This document shows positions 18,714-27,105 of a stretch of DNA of 64,000 nt, one piece after another. Under the pieces are notes generated by a model. That model worked only from the letters and a program-made list of their open reading frames with translations. It did not search any database and was not told the origin of the DNA. Location of the stretch: NCBI RefSeq assembly GCF_026241205.1, contig NZ_JAPFQM010000001.1, positions 930,001 to 994,000 of the forward strand, read 5' to 3'. The DNA is from Thermomicrobium sp. 4228-Ro. Lineage in GTDB: Bacteria > Chloroflexota > Chloroflexia > Thermomicrobiales > Thermomicrobiaceae. Position numbers and translations under genes: made by a program. The first letter of the stretch is position 1. Every line of letters begins with the position of its first letter.

Positions 18714-19271
18714 TCAGTCGGACACCGCCCGGGCCGCCCAGATGGAGCCAGGGAAGCGCTCGCGTAGCCTAGCCCAGACCCGATCGAGTTCGGTGCGCGA
18801 CCGCGTCACCAGGTACACCGCAACACCCCACCAGTAGTGTGCCTCGGGTGCCCAAGGACTCACCGGGTCCCGCATCGCGACGTGCCCGAACAGGCGCAAA
18901 GCATCGGTGAAGCGTGCCCAGTGGAGGGCGACGTGCCCTTCACCCAGATCCAGCAGATCGAGGAACAGCTCCGGCGGCAGGAAGTCCGGGCTCTGGTAGC
19001 GCACGGCACCGCGCCGGTCGAGGAAGAGCACAGTCGGCGTCCAGATGACCCCGAGCGGGCGCAGCCACTCCCGCGGATCCCGGAACAGGTCGAGCGAGAG
19101 CGGAACGAAGCGCTGCTCGACCGCTGCGCGGACACGCTCGTCGCTGAAGGTCACGGCTTCCAGCCGTGCGCACCCGCGTCAGCCGTCTTTCCAGACATAG
19201 GTCAGCACGGGCTTGCGCTCGTGTTGCGCGCGTTCGAGAGCATCCGGCAGCGAACGACGCCAGGCGATCAT
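18714..19271 (-). CDS. Thioredoxin-like protein, probable selenoprotein (TGA = Sec31)
   Basis: ATG 19271 has a strong GGAGGAGG site five nt upstream. The frame reads MIAWRRSLPDALERAQHERK PVLTYVWKDG, then TGA (19179-19181), then RGCARLEAVTFSDERV and on to 18714. Reading the TGA as residue 31 gives 185 residues of a thioredoxin-7-like fold with a U-R-G-C redox motif exactly where CxxC is expected. The conserved helix, V-x-LDLF strand and WTPTVLFLDRRG cis-Pro segment follow, then a TPR-like tail. A 6-bp hairpin with loop UGGAA starts 11 nt after the TGA, matching bacterial SECIS geometry. It probably reduces or scavenges thiol or peroxide substrates in the cytosol. The alternatives are a nonsense mutation or a truncated GTG start at 19154, which would discard the redox motif. 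It lies 75 bp after the EAL gene, same strand. Confidence 0.75.
19152..19168 (-). promoter_or_regulatory. SECIS-like hairpin after the in-frame TGA
   Basis: On the coding strand, CACGGC pairs perfectly with GCCGUG around loop UGGAA (17 nt in all), starting at nt 11 after UGA. A lower stem GGGU/ACCU can extend it, leaving a GCG bulge. The loop begins 16 nt after UGA, with a G at its second position. This fits the published bacterial SECIS rules (apical loop 16-37 nt after UGA, G among the first two loop bases). The alternative is chance structure in GC-rich DNA. Confidence 0.68.
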
Positions 19272-19346
19272 GCGGGCCTCCTCCAGTCTATGCGCAGTAT
19301 CGTCTCCTTCAGCAGAACAGGCAACTGAAGCAGCGACCTGTCGCTT

Positions 19347-22300
19347 TTAGCGGTGCTGTTGCTCCCGCAAGAGTTCGACGATCGCCTCGGGTGGGCGCGG
19401 CCGAGCGATCGCGAATCCCTGGCCATAGTCGCACCCGAGCGAGCGGAGGAGCACGAGCTGACGCTCGTTCTCGATTCCCTCGGCGGTGACCGAAAGCCGC
19501 AGGGAACGCGCGAGTTCGAGGACCGACCGGACAACTGCCTCGCTCGTTGCATTCTCGTGGATGTCCGCAATGAGCTGACGGTCAAGCTTGATGCCGTGCA
19601 CCGGTAAGCGCTTGAGGTACCCGAGCGACGAGTACCCTGCGCCGAAATCGTCGATAACGACAGCGATACCGAGCGCACGCAGGCGTTCGAGACGTTCGCG
19701 CGACACTGCAGGATCCAGCATCGCCGATTCGGTCATTTCCAGCGTCAACCGTTCGGGCGGGAGACCGATGACGTGGAGAATGTCCTCGGCGAGCTGTGGG
19801 ACGTCGATGTGCAGGAAGTCGGTCGGGCTAAGATTCACGCTGACGGTCAGGTCCGGAGCGAGACCGAGGCGCAGCCAGCTGCGCAGCTGCCGGCAGGCCT
19901 GCAAGAGCACCCACTGGGTGAGATGCGAGATGAGTCCAGTTACCTCCGCGAGTGGAACGAAGACCGCAGGAGAGACAGCACCGCGAGTCGGGTGGTACCA
20001 GCGGACGAGCGCTTCCACACTGACGATGCGACCAGTCGCGAGGTCCACGACGGGCTGGTAATGGAGATGGAGATCCCCTTGCTCGAGCGCTCGTCGCAGG
20101 TCACGCTCGAGCGCCTGTCGGTCGACACTCGCCTGGTAGAGCTCCGCGTCGAAGACAGCCAGGCGCTCGCGTTGCTGGCGCTTACTGGCCTGGAACGCGA
20201 TCTCCGCACGCCGGAGCGCCTGGACCGGGCTATCGTCCGGCTCGACGAAGGCGAGACCACCACGCATGCTGAGGTACACTTCCTCACCACCGACGTCGTA
20301 CCAGTCGCTCGAGTGCTCGAGCAGCGCGGTCGCCAGCCGAACGAGGTGCTGGCGGTCGTCGGCACGCAAGAGGACCGCGAAGCGATCTGCCTCCAGGCGG
20401 GCAGCGATCAGCGCTTCCGGAACGCCGCGCAAGCGATCCGCCACAGACCGGAGGGCAGCGTCACCGGCCTCCCAGCTGATCGCATCGTTCAAGGCTGAGA
20501 ACCGCTCGAGATCGCAACAGAGGACACCGAGCACACCGTCCTCGGCGGACGAGCGGAACGCTTCGAGTGCCTCGAGAAAGCCGAAGCGATTCGCGAGACC
20601 GGTCAGCGGATCGCGCGTGGCTCGCTCGCGCAACAGCTGTTGCGCACGGTGCCGCTCCGTCACGTCCCGGATCGAGAGCACGACCCCGCCGATATGCGGG
20701 TCGTCCACGAGGTCGACACCAGAGATCTCGACGATCCGTGACGGTCTGTCCTTGAGACTGAGCTCGATCCGGGTCGTCCGATCGGGCACGAGTTCCTCCG
20801 CGAGCCAGCGCTGCAACCGCTCGGGATCAGCGATGAACTCGGTAAGCCGGTGTCCCACGGCTGCGCCCGCCTCGATCCCCAGGACCCGTCCACTGGCCGG
20901 CGAGGCGAAGCGGACGATTCCCTCGCCATCCAGTACCAGGAGCGCATCCGGGGAAGCGAGCACGGTCGCACGCAGCCAGGCGTGGTGCTGGGCTTCGACC
21001 TGCTCGGCCCGGCGCTGGAGGACGGCTGCCATGATCAGCTGACCGACGAGCGTCAGCAGATCGATCTCCTCCTCGCTCCACAACCGTTGCTCCCGCTGTT
21101 GCGCGGCGACGAGGCAGCCGAGCAGCTGACCGGAGGTGGAGAGCGGCACAGCGACCAGCGAGCGGACACCCAGGTGTTGGAAGACGGTGCGCTCAGCTTT
21201 CGCTTCTTCGGGTAGTTGTTCGAGCCTAGTCAGCAGGACGAGCTGCCGCTGCTCCAATCGCTGGCGCAGCCAGGTCAGTTCGGCGACCGTCCGGTCGTCC
21301 GGCCACTGTGCAGAAAGCGACTGACCACTGGCCTGCCAGCGAGCGAGCAGCGTCACACTCTCGTTCTGGAAACAGAAGAGCACGAGCGCATCGACGGCGA
21401 GAAACTGTCCGACATCGGCCAGGATCGTGGAGAGCGCCGTTTCGAGTCCCTCGCTCGTGACCGCGACCAGGTTGCTCGCGATCCCGAGCAGTACATTATG
21501 GAATGCGAGTTCGCGTTGGAGGCGTGCCTCGATCCGCTTCTGCTGCGTGACGTCCGTCAAGATCCCGTGCCAGATCCAGGGGCGACCACCCTCGTCCGTC
21601 ACCAGGATCGCTTCGTCGCGCAGCCAGACGACTCGCCCATCGCCGGTGCGGAAACGATACTCGACGCGGAACGGCTCGCCCGAGCGATCGGTCTGCTCCT
21701 CCTGGTGGAGGACCCACACGCGGTCCTCGGGGAGGACAAAGCGCTCGTACCAAGTCGCCCGATCGACCTGTAACTGCTCCGGCGACCAGCCGAGCAGGCG
21801 CTCGGCAGCGGGGCTGACGTAGACCTTCCGGTGTGGCGGCGCGACTTCCTCCGCGTACACGACAGCTGGGAGTTGCTCGATGAGCGCCTGGTAGCGCCGC
21901 GCTATTGCCTCGAAATCGGGAAGACGCGCGAGGACCTCTCCGAGATCGTGGACAGTCGAGCGCAGAAACGTACGCCCCCCGACCTGGACCGGCGCCGTCA
22001 CGACTTCGACCAGCCGGATCTGGTGGTCAGCGAACCGGTGCAGGAACACGAACCGCCCGGTACTTCGCTGGAGCACTTCGCGCATGCGGGCGACGATCTC
22101 CGGCCACGGCAGTACGTTCAGCCGATCGATCCGGAAGGTCCGGAGCGTCGCCCGCGGCCAACCGTAGAAGCGGGCTGCTGCCTCGTTGGCGTCGACGATC
22201 CGACCGTGCTCCGGATCGATGAGGAGCTGGGGCTCGTCCGGCCCATGGAAGCCAGCCAGCGAAGAACCGATTGACTCCCCGTCATCCGGTCGCGCGGCGC

Positions 22301-22391
22301 ACTCCCCTCGGAGCGAGGAAGATGCGGCACTGCGTTGTGCCGGTTGACGCTCGCGCCCCTCCACCCTGTCCCCCTGTTCCAGCGAGGACAT
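19347..22391 (-). CDS. PAS-GAF-PAS-GGDEF(degenerate)-EAL c-di-GMP phosphodiesterase
   Basis: I chose ATG 22391; the frame is open to 22571 but that extension looks non-coding. The 1014-residue product has three PAS segments (one PAS-PAC unit ending ILTDVTQQKR), a GAF domain (NVLLGIASNLVAV...), and a GGDEF domain whose signature reads EADRF. An EAL domain follows with every catalytic motif: SVEALVRWYHP, VSVNLSP, EMTESAML, DDFGAGYSSLGYLKRLP, IKLDRQ, TAEGIEN and GCDYGQGF. So it should hydrolyse c-di-GMP, with the dead GGDEF domain possibly sensing GTP. Its sensory half resembles the multi-PAS cyclase at 8380-13785. It stops with TAA. It is followed closely by the thioredoxin-like gene. Confidence 0.9.
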   Translation of the reverse strand: MSSLEQGDRVEGRERQPAQRSAASSSLRGECAARPDDGESIGSSLAGFHGPDEPQLLIDPEHGRIVDANEAAARFYGWPRATLRTFRIDRLNVLPWPEIVARMREVLQRSTGRFVFLHRFADHQIRLVEVVTAPVQVGGRTFLRSTVHDLGEVLARLPDFEAIARRYQALIEQLPAVVYAEEVAPPHRKVYVSPAAERLLGWSPEQLQVDRATWYERFVLPEDRVWVLHQEEQTDRSGEPFRVEYRFRTGDGRVVWLRDEAILVTDEGGRPWIWHGILTDVTQQKRIEARLQRELAFHNVLLGIASNLVAVTSEGLETALSTILADVGQFLAVDALVLFCFQNESVTLLARWQASGQSLSAQWPDDRTVAELTWLRQRLEQRQLVLLTRLEQLPEEAKAERTVFQHLGVRSLVAVPLSTSGQLLGCLVAAQQREQRLWSEEEIDLLTLVGQLIMAAVLQRRAEQVEAQHHAWLRATVLASPDALLVLDGEGIVRFASPASGRVLGIEAGAAVGHRLTEFIADPERLQRWLAEELVPDRTTRIELSLKDRPSRIVEISGVDLVDDPHIGGVVLSIRDVTERHRAQQLLRERATRDPLTGLANRFGFLEALEAFRSSAEDGVLGVLCCDLERFSALNDAISWEAGDAALRSVADRLRGVPEALIAARLEADRFAVLLRADDRQHLVRLATALLEHSSDWYDVGGEEVYLSMRGGLAFVEPDDSPVQALRRAEIAFQASKRQQRERLAVFDAELYQASVDRQALERDLRRALEQGDLHLHYQPVVDLATGRIVSVEALVRWYHPTRGAVSPAVFVPLAEVTGLISHLTQWVLLQACRQLRSWLRLGLAPDLTVSVNLSPTDFLHIDVPQLAEDILHVIGLPPERLTLEMTESAMLDPAVSRERLERLRALGIAVVIDDFGAGYSSLGYLKRLPVHGIKLDRQLIADIHENATSEAVVRSVLELARSLRLSVTAEGIENERQLVLLRSLGCDYGQGFAIARPRPPEAIVELLREQQHR

Positions 22392-22642
22392 GCTCAGTGT
22401 TCTGTAATCGGCAAACAGACGAAGAATCTGAAGGGGAGTTGCCTTCTCGCTGCGTTCTCGGATGGCGACTGACTGCACTCGGGCAGGCACGTGCGCCGGA
22501 CGTACCTCGCGTGCCAGCACGCGTACAAGGTCCGGTCGCTGCCCGGCTGCGGTAGCCCGCTGCGCGACCACCCGGAGGTTGGGCCGGCGGTGCTCGACCG
22601 TCCACAGATCCGCTTACCCGAACGAGCCCCGTACCGACGAAA

Positions 22643-22667
22643 GCCGCCCGGGATCTTCCCGGGCGGC
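22643..22667 (-). terminator. Strong hairpin, likely terminator of the DUF2267 gene
   Basis: An 11-bp perfect stem (GCCGCCCGGGA and its complement) with a 3-nt loop, 53 bp past the DUF2267 stop. On the minus strand it is followed by CUUUCGU, a weak U tract. The rest of the 22392-22719 gap shows no gene. Confidence 0.6.
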
Positions 22668-22719
22668 GCATAGTACACGGGTCACGCGCCAGTGCAGATG
22701 CAGGACTCGGTCCTGGCGA

Positions 22720-23112
22720 TCACTGCGGCCCTTCCCACTCGAAGAGTGGCGCGTAGTCGGGGCCAAGCTGGTGCTTGACATCGTCGAGCTCGCCAGCGCT
22801 GACCGCTTCCTGGATCACGCTCATCACGGCGCGCGCCCAAAAGGCTGCTTCCGGCATCGGCGCATGCAACCGCTCGGCGATCCGCTCGTAGAACTGCTTG
22901 AGCGACATGTGCCGGCCTTCGCCAGCATGCGGGTATTCGAGGATATAGTCCTTGACGATCATCGGCAGCTGGGCAGCGAGATCCTTCGCTTCCCCGCCAG
23001 CGAGCCGCTCGGCGAGCGTTTCCAGCACGGCCCGCGTCACCCGCTCGGCCTCGCCACGCGAAGCCAACCGCGCTCGATGCTGCACCTTGCCGATGAACTC
23101 ATCGAACTGCAT
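22720..23112 (-). CDS. DUF2267 family protein
   Basis: A 130-residue soluble helical protein with ATG 23112 behind GGGGAGGGAG. The sequence MQFDEFIGKVQHRARLAS..AVLETLAERL, the second helical repeat (MSLKQFYERIAERL) and the aromatic C-terminal FEWEG match the DUF2267 family. Two related halves of about 60 residues can be seen. The function of the family is not established; members often occur near stress or envelope genes. It stands alone, with a strong hairpin behind it and a long repeat-rich gap in front. Confidence 0.8.
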   Translation of the reverse strand: MQFDEFIGKVQHRARLASRGEAERVTRAVLETLAERLAGGEAKDLAAQLPMIVKDYILEYPHAGEGRHMSLKQFYERIAERLHAPMPEAAFWARAVMSVIQEAVSAGELDDVKHQLGPDYAPLFEWEGPQ

Positions 23113-23806
23113 GACACTCCCTCCCCGTCTCGATCGAAACCGACGACCATACTATGCGACAGAACGTGCGACCGCGCAAGAGTCGCGCCGCGCGGGCGGG
23201 GTGCGGCGGCTGCCTCCAGCAGCGAGAAGCACGCTGGAACGGCTTGCCCTGGTCACTCCGCTCGCACCCGTGGGGAAGGATGGTGGACAAAGCGCGAGCC
23301 GTGGCAAGACCAGGGACGGCGATACCTTTGTACACGGCAGCAGCCGTCGCGTGGCTCCTCATCGACGCCTCAACCGGCGGGACGATCGTCGACCGGACGA
23401 TCCCCGCGCCTGGCAGCGCGGCCGGGCGAGGCGCGCAGAGCCGACCTGCACCTAATCGACCACCGTTGTCGCTGTAGGGATCAGGCGTGCCTGAGCCGCC
23501 CGGCCTGATCGGGCCGGAAAACCACCGTTCCCGCGCCTACGGTGCGGACGGGCGAGGCACGCCTCGCCCCTACAGGGGAAAACGCGGACGGGGGAACTAC
23601 GCGTGGCGAGGCGAGGATGCGGGTATTCAGATGGGCACCGCTGCACCTTCGGTGGTGCCCGCGCCATCCGGCGCGGCCGGGCGAGGCACGCCTCGCCCCT
23701 ACCGGGGCAACGTGGACGGGGTGCCGGGCGTGTGCCCGGCGGGGATCAGGGATGCCCCACCCGGCGCTATACTGCTGGCCGGACGCGACGCGCGAAAGGG
23801 GCGACC
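23113..23806. repeat. Gene-free gap with palindromic repeat modules
   Basis: No credible gene. The part from about 23430 holds modules of the intergenic repeat family: GCGAGGCACGCCTCGCCCCT with a flanking CTAC at about 23552 and again at about 23682, plus one GATCAGGCGTGCCTGA variant near 23480. The apparent open frames here are read-through of GC-rich palindromes. The last 40 bp hold the promoter and leader of the gene at 23807. Confidence 0.7.
23768..23801 (+). promoter_or_regulatory. TATACT -10 box and conserved leader
   Basis: TATACTGCT at 23768-23776 is followed by GACGCGACGCGCGAAAGGGG at 23782-23801, which includes the ribosome binding site. The same two blocks recur at 29374 and 29388 before the M28-like peptidase gene. 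Confidence 0.6.
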
Positions 23807-24685
23807 ATGCGGATCGGGCTCGTCTTCCCGCAGACCGAGATCGGTAGCGACCCGGCGGTCATCCGCGAATATGCTCAGGTAGCCGAGGGGCTCGGCTACA
23901 CCCACCTCCTCACCTACGAACACGTCGTCGGTGTCGACCTCGCCCGCTACCCGGGCTGGCGGGGACCCTACCACGCTGGCCACCAGTTCCACGAGCCGTT
24001 CGTCCTCTTCGGTTACCTCGCGGCGGTGACGGAGCGGATCGAGCTGGTCACCGGCGTCGTCATCCTGCCGCAGCGGCAGACGGTGCTGGCAGCCAAACAG
24101 GCAGCCGAGGTGGACGTCCTCTCCGGCGGGCGGCTGCGGCTCGGGGTCGGTGTCGGTTGGAACGAGGCGGAGTACGTCGCGCTCGGGATGGACTTCCACA
24201 CGCGCGGTCGGCGCGAGGAGGAGCAGATCGAGGTGCTGCGCCTGCTCTGGACGCAGCCGGTGGTGACTTACGAGGGGCGCTGGCACCGCCTGCCAGCCGT
24301 CGGGATCAACCCGCTGCCGGTGCAGCGCCCGATCCCGATCTGGCTGGGCGGCATGTCGGAGGCGGCACGCCGCCGGGCGGCCCGGCTGGCCGACGGCTGG
24401 ATGCCGCAGTGGCGGCCGACCGCCGAGCTGCGGGCGATGGTCGAGGAGCTGCGCGAGTGGGTGGCGGCAGCCGGCCGCGATCCAGCGTCGTTCGGGATCG
24501 AGGGGCGGCTCACGCTCGCCCAGGTGCCGACGTCCGAATGGGAAAAAGACGTCCAGGCCTGGCGCGGCCTCGGTGCGACGCACCTGTGTATCAACACGAT
24601 GGGGATGGGACTGGCCGGGCCGCGCGAGCACATCCGCCTGATCCGCGAGCTGGCCGGCGTCTTCGGCGTGGAGCCGGATGCGTGA
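23807..24685 (+). CDS. LLM-class F420-dependent oxidoreductase
   Basis: ATG 23807 lies six nt after AAAGGGG; the longer upstream frame is repeat DNA. The 292-residue protein is a luciferase-like TIM barrel: MRIGLVFPQTEIG, YAQVAEGLGYTHLLTYEHV, LVTGVVILPQRQTVLAAKQAAEVDVLSGGRLRLGVGVGWN (split over strands 3-4) and PIPIWLGGMSEAARRRAARLADGW. These are the family's cofactor-binding landmarks. F420 use is typical of this subgroup, but FMN use cannot be excluded, and the substrate is unknown. It shares promoter and leader with the gene at 29418 and is followed 70 bp later by tupA, perhaps co-transcribed. Confidence 0.9.
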   Translation: MRIGLVFPQTEIGSDPAVIREYAQVAEGLGYTHLLTYEHVVGVDLARYPGWRGPYHAGHQFHEPFVLFGYLAAVTERIELVTGVVILPQRQTVLAAKQAAEVDVLSGGRLRLGVGVGWNEAEYVALGMDFHTRGRREEEQIEVLRLLWTQPVVTYEGRWHRLPAVGINPLPVQRPIPIWLGGMSEAARRRAARLADGWMPQWRPTAELRAMVEELREWVAAAGRDPASFGIEGRLTLAQVPTSEWEKDVQAWRGLGATHLCINTMGMGLAGPREHIRLIRELAGVFGVEPDA

Positions 24686-24755
24686 GCGAGGCGCCGCTCG
24701 CGCAGCCGCCGCGGGCCGAGGCGGTGGGAAGCACCTGGGCGTGAGGAGAAGCGCA

Positions 24756-25688
24756 GTGCGAGCTGGGTGTTGGTGGGTACTCCTGGTAGCCATCGTGCTC
24801 GCCGGCTGTGCGGGCACCCCGGCCTCGACGGCGACCGGGCCGGCGGCGAGCGCGCCCGTCGTCCAGCCGACCGCGGCGGCCACGGCGACCGCAGAACGGC
24901 TGCCGACCGCAGTACCGGGCCAGGAGACGGTGTTCCTGGCGACGACGACGAGCGTGCAGGACAGCGGGCTCCTCGACGCGCTCCTGCCGCGCTTCCAGGA
25001 GGAGACCGGCTACGTGGTGCGGGTCACCGCGGTCGGGACGGGGCAGGCGCTGGAGCTCGGGCGTCGCGGCGAAGCGGACGTCCTGCTCGTCCATGCGCCG
25101 GATGCCGAGGAGCGCTTCATGGCCGAAGGGAACGGGAAGCTCCGCTGGCTGGTTGCGACCAATGATTTCGTGGTCGTCGGGCCGGCGGACGACCCGGCTG
25201 GTGTGCGCGGCACGACGTCGGTGCTGGCATGCCTGCAGCGGATCGCCGCCGCGGGCGCGACCTGGGTCAGCCGGGACGACCGCTCGGGGACCGACCTCCT
25301 GGAGAAGCGGTTGTGGAAGGAAGCGGGGATCGACCCGTCCGGGCAGCCCTGGTACGTCACCTCCGGCCAGGGGATGGGGCGGACGCTCGTCCTCACCGAC
25401 CAGAAGCGGGCCTACACGCTGAGCGATCGCTCGACCTATCTGGCCTTTCGGTCCAGGCTCCAGCTCGAGGTCCTGTGTGCCGGTGACCCGAAGCTGGTCA
25501 ACCAGTATCACGTCATCACGGTCAATCCGGAGAAGTTCCCGCACGTCAACGCGGCTGGCGCCGAGGCGTTCGCGCGCTTCCTGGTCTCACCGGAGGCACA
25601 GCAGATCATCGCGCGCTTCGGTGCTGACCGGTACGGTGAGCCGCTGTTCCGACCGGCGATCGAGCCGAGGGCGACACCGGCGCCCTGA
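24756..25688 (+). CDS. tupA: Tungstate ABC transporter substrate-binding lipoprotein
   Basis: GTG 24756 is preferred since AGGAGA lies just upstream and it gives a clean lipoprotein signal (WWVLLVAIVLAGC). The mature 310-residue precursor has the TupA landmarks TTTSVQDSGLLDALLPRF, AVGTGQALELG, EADVLLVHAPDAEE and NDFVVVGP, then YTLSDRSTYLAF. It binds tungstate (possibly molybdate) outside the membrane. The permease follows 12 bp later. Tungstate supply would serve tungsten or molybdenum pterin enzymes, which are not in this window. Confidence 0.92.
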   Translation: MRAGCWWVLLVAIVLAGCAGTPASTATGPAASAPVVQPTAAATATAERLPTAVPGQETVFLATTTSVQDSGLLDALLPRFQEETGYVVRVTAVGTGQALELGRRGEADVLLVHAPDAEERFMAEGNGKLRWLVATNDFVVVGPADDPAGVRGTTSVLACLQRIAAAGATWVSRDDRSGTDLLEKRLWKEAGIDPSGQPWYVTSGQGMGRTLVLTDQKRAYTLSDRSTYLAFRSRLQLEVLCAGDPKLVNQYHVITVNPEKFPHVNAAGAEAFARFLVSPEAQQIIARFGADRYGEPLFRPAIEPRATPAP

Positions 25689-25700
25689 GCGAGGAGCGCG

Positions 25701-26393
25701 ATGGAACTCTTCTGGGACGGGCTGGTCGGTGCAGTCCAGCTGATCCTGCGCGGGGACCCGCAGCTGCGCGAGGTCGTTTGGCGGACGCTGGTCGTCTCCG
25801 GCTGCGCGACACTGCTGGCCGTGGTCGCTGGGGTGCCGCTCGGTGTGGCGCTGGCGGTCGGGCGCTTTCCGGGCCGGGAAGCGCTCAGCCTGGCGGTGAA
25901 CACCGGTATGGGCTTGCCACCCGTGCTGGTCGGGCTGGTGGTCACGATCTTGCTCTGGCGGAGCGGGCCCTTCGGCTTTCTGGGGCTGCTCTACACTCCG
26001 GCCGCGATGATACTCGCCCAGTGGATCGTCGCCTGGCCGATCGCGGCCGGTGTCACGCGCACTGCGATCGAGGTGCTCGACCAGGAGCTGGTGGACGCGC
26101 TGCGGGTCTTCGGTGCCGGGCCGTTCCGGACCGGCTGGGAGCTGGTGCGGGCGGCGTTGCCACAGGTGGGATTCGCCGCAGCCGCCGCCTTCGGGCGGGC
26201 CATTTCAGAGGTCGGCGCCTCGATCATGGTCGGTGGGAACATCCTGGGACAGACGCGGATCCTGACGACGGCGATCGTTTTGGAGACGAACCGCGGCGAG
26301 TTCGCGCTGGCGCTCGCGCTCGGTTTCGTCCTGCTCGCGCTCGCGCTGGTGGTCAATATCGGGGCGCGGGCGCTCGTGCTCCCGGCACGCTGA
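25701..26393 (+). CDS. tupB: Tungstate ABC transporter permease
   Basis: A 230-residue integral membrane protein with about five helices and the permease EAA-type loop ELVDALRVFGAGPFRTGWEL. The N-terminal pattern, VNTGMGLPPVLVGLVV, and the segment GRAISEVGASIMVGGNI are typical of TupB. It forms the channel for tungstate bound by the product upstream. No ATPase (TupC) follows; downstream is 780 bp without a protein gene. The ATPase must be encoded elsewhere or shared. Confidence 0.92.
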   Translation: MELFWDGLVGAVQLILRGDPQLREVVWRTLVVSGCATLLAVVAGVPLGVALAVGRFPGREALSLAVNTGMGLPPVLVGLVVTILLWRSGPFGFLGLLYTPAAMILAQWIVAWPIAAGVTRTAIEVLDQELVDALRVFGAGPFRTGWELVRAALPQVGFAAAAAFGRAISEVGASIMVGGNILGQTRILTTAIVLETNRGEFALALALGFVLLALALVVNIGARALVLPAR

Positions 26394-26557
26394 ACAGTGA
26401 CGCCAGCAGGTAGCGTGGTCAGCACGGCATCCGGTGGCGCGTGTCGAATTCTCCGGCTCACCGGAGCCAGCGGGTGATTGCACTCCGTCCGAGCATGCCC
26501 CTGCTCCACCGCACTGCGACCGGCCGACTTCGCTGCGGAGGAAAGGGCGGTGCCACC

Positions 26558-26696
26558 TTGGCAACGACTTCTGTCGAGTGGTATCCTTTGTCTTGGCGGG
26601 CGGGAGCACCCCCGCTACCCGGCCCGCACCCCAATCCCTTCCCTTCCCTTGGCGCGCGGAGCGCTCCGTCCCCCAGTGCTCCGCGCGTTTTTCTTT
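26558..26696 (+). ncRNA. Candidate small RNA with its own promoter and terminator
   Basis: TTGGCA (26558-26563) and TATCCT (26582-26587) with an 18-bp spacer form a good sigma-70-type promoter. An intrinsic terminator ends at 26696. The implied transcript of about 100 nt (from about 26594) contains no credible coding frame. It would fold as a 5' GC hairpin (about 26595-26628), a single-stranded run of CCCTT repeats (about 26631-26650), and the terminator stem. The C-rich run is complementary to purine-rich ribosome binding sites, a layout known from regulatory sRNAs. It could instead be the 3' end of the tup mRNA. No known RNA family is recognised. Confidence 0.45.
26653..26696 (+). terminator. 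Intrinsic terminator
   Basis: A 10-bp perfect stem (CGCGCGGAGC with GCTCCGCGCG) around a 15-nt loop, followed directly by TTTTTCTTT. This is the clearest Rho-independent terminator in the window. It ends the candidate small RNA or the tup operon. Confidence 0.85.
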
Positions 26697-27105
26697 AGGC
26701 GCACTCGGTGTACCATGCCCGCGAACACACTGACCGGCGAGGAAAATCGGATACCCCGCCGGTCAGTGACCCCCTTTTGCCGCGACGGGCACGAGCGACC
26801 ATCCGGGCGCGATTCGGCGGGCGGCCCGCGCGAGAGGGCAAGAGGACGGCCGGCCAGCTCGCCCGCTCTGGCGGCTGCCCGGCGGTACTCGCTCCCGCTG
26901 CGCTCGCCGTCCGTGAAACCGGCGGCCCGTCTCGCTTCCATCGCCCGCCTCTCCGCCGGCCATGTCGTGCACCGACGCGTCCGTGCACTGGCTATGTACG
27001 ACTTCCAGAGTGCAGTGTCTGTCCGTCGTTCGGGGGATGGAGGGAGCTGGACGTATCCGCAATTCGGGGGACAGCGGTCGAGCGGTCCGATCGGGCGGAC
27101 GGCCA

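Noticed and set aside
19154-19154. GTG 19154 as the true start of the thioredoxin-like gene
   Set aside because: It has no ribosome binding site and would remove the redox motif and first helix; ATG 19271 has a strong site and the frame before and after the TGA belongs to one fold.
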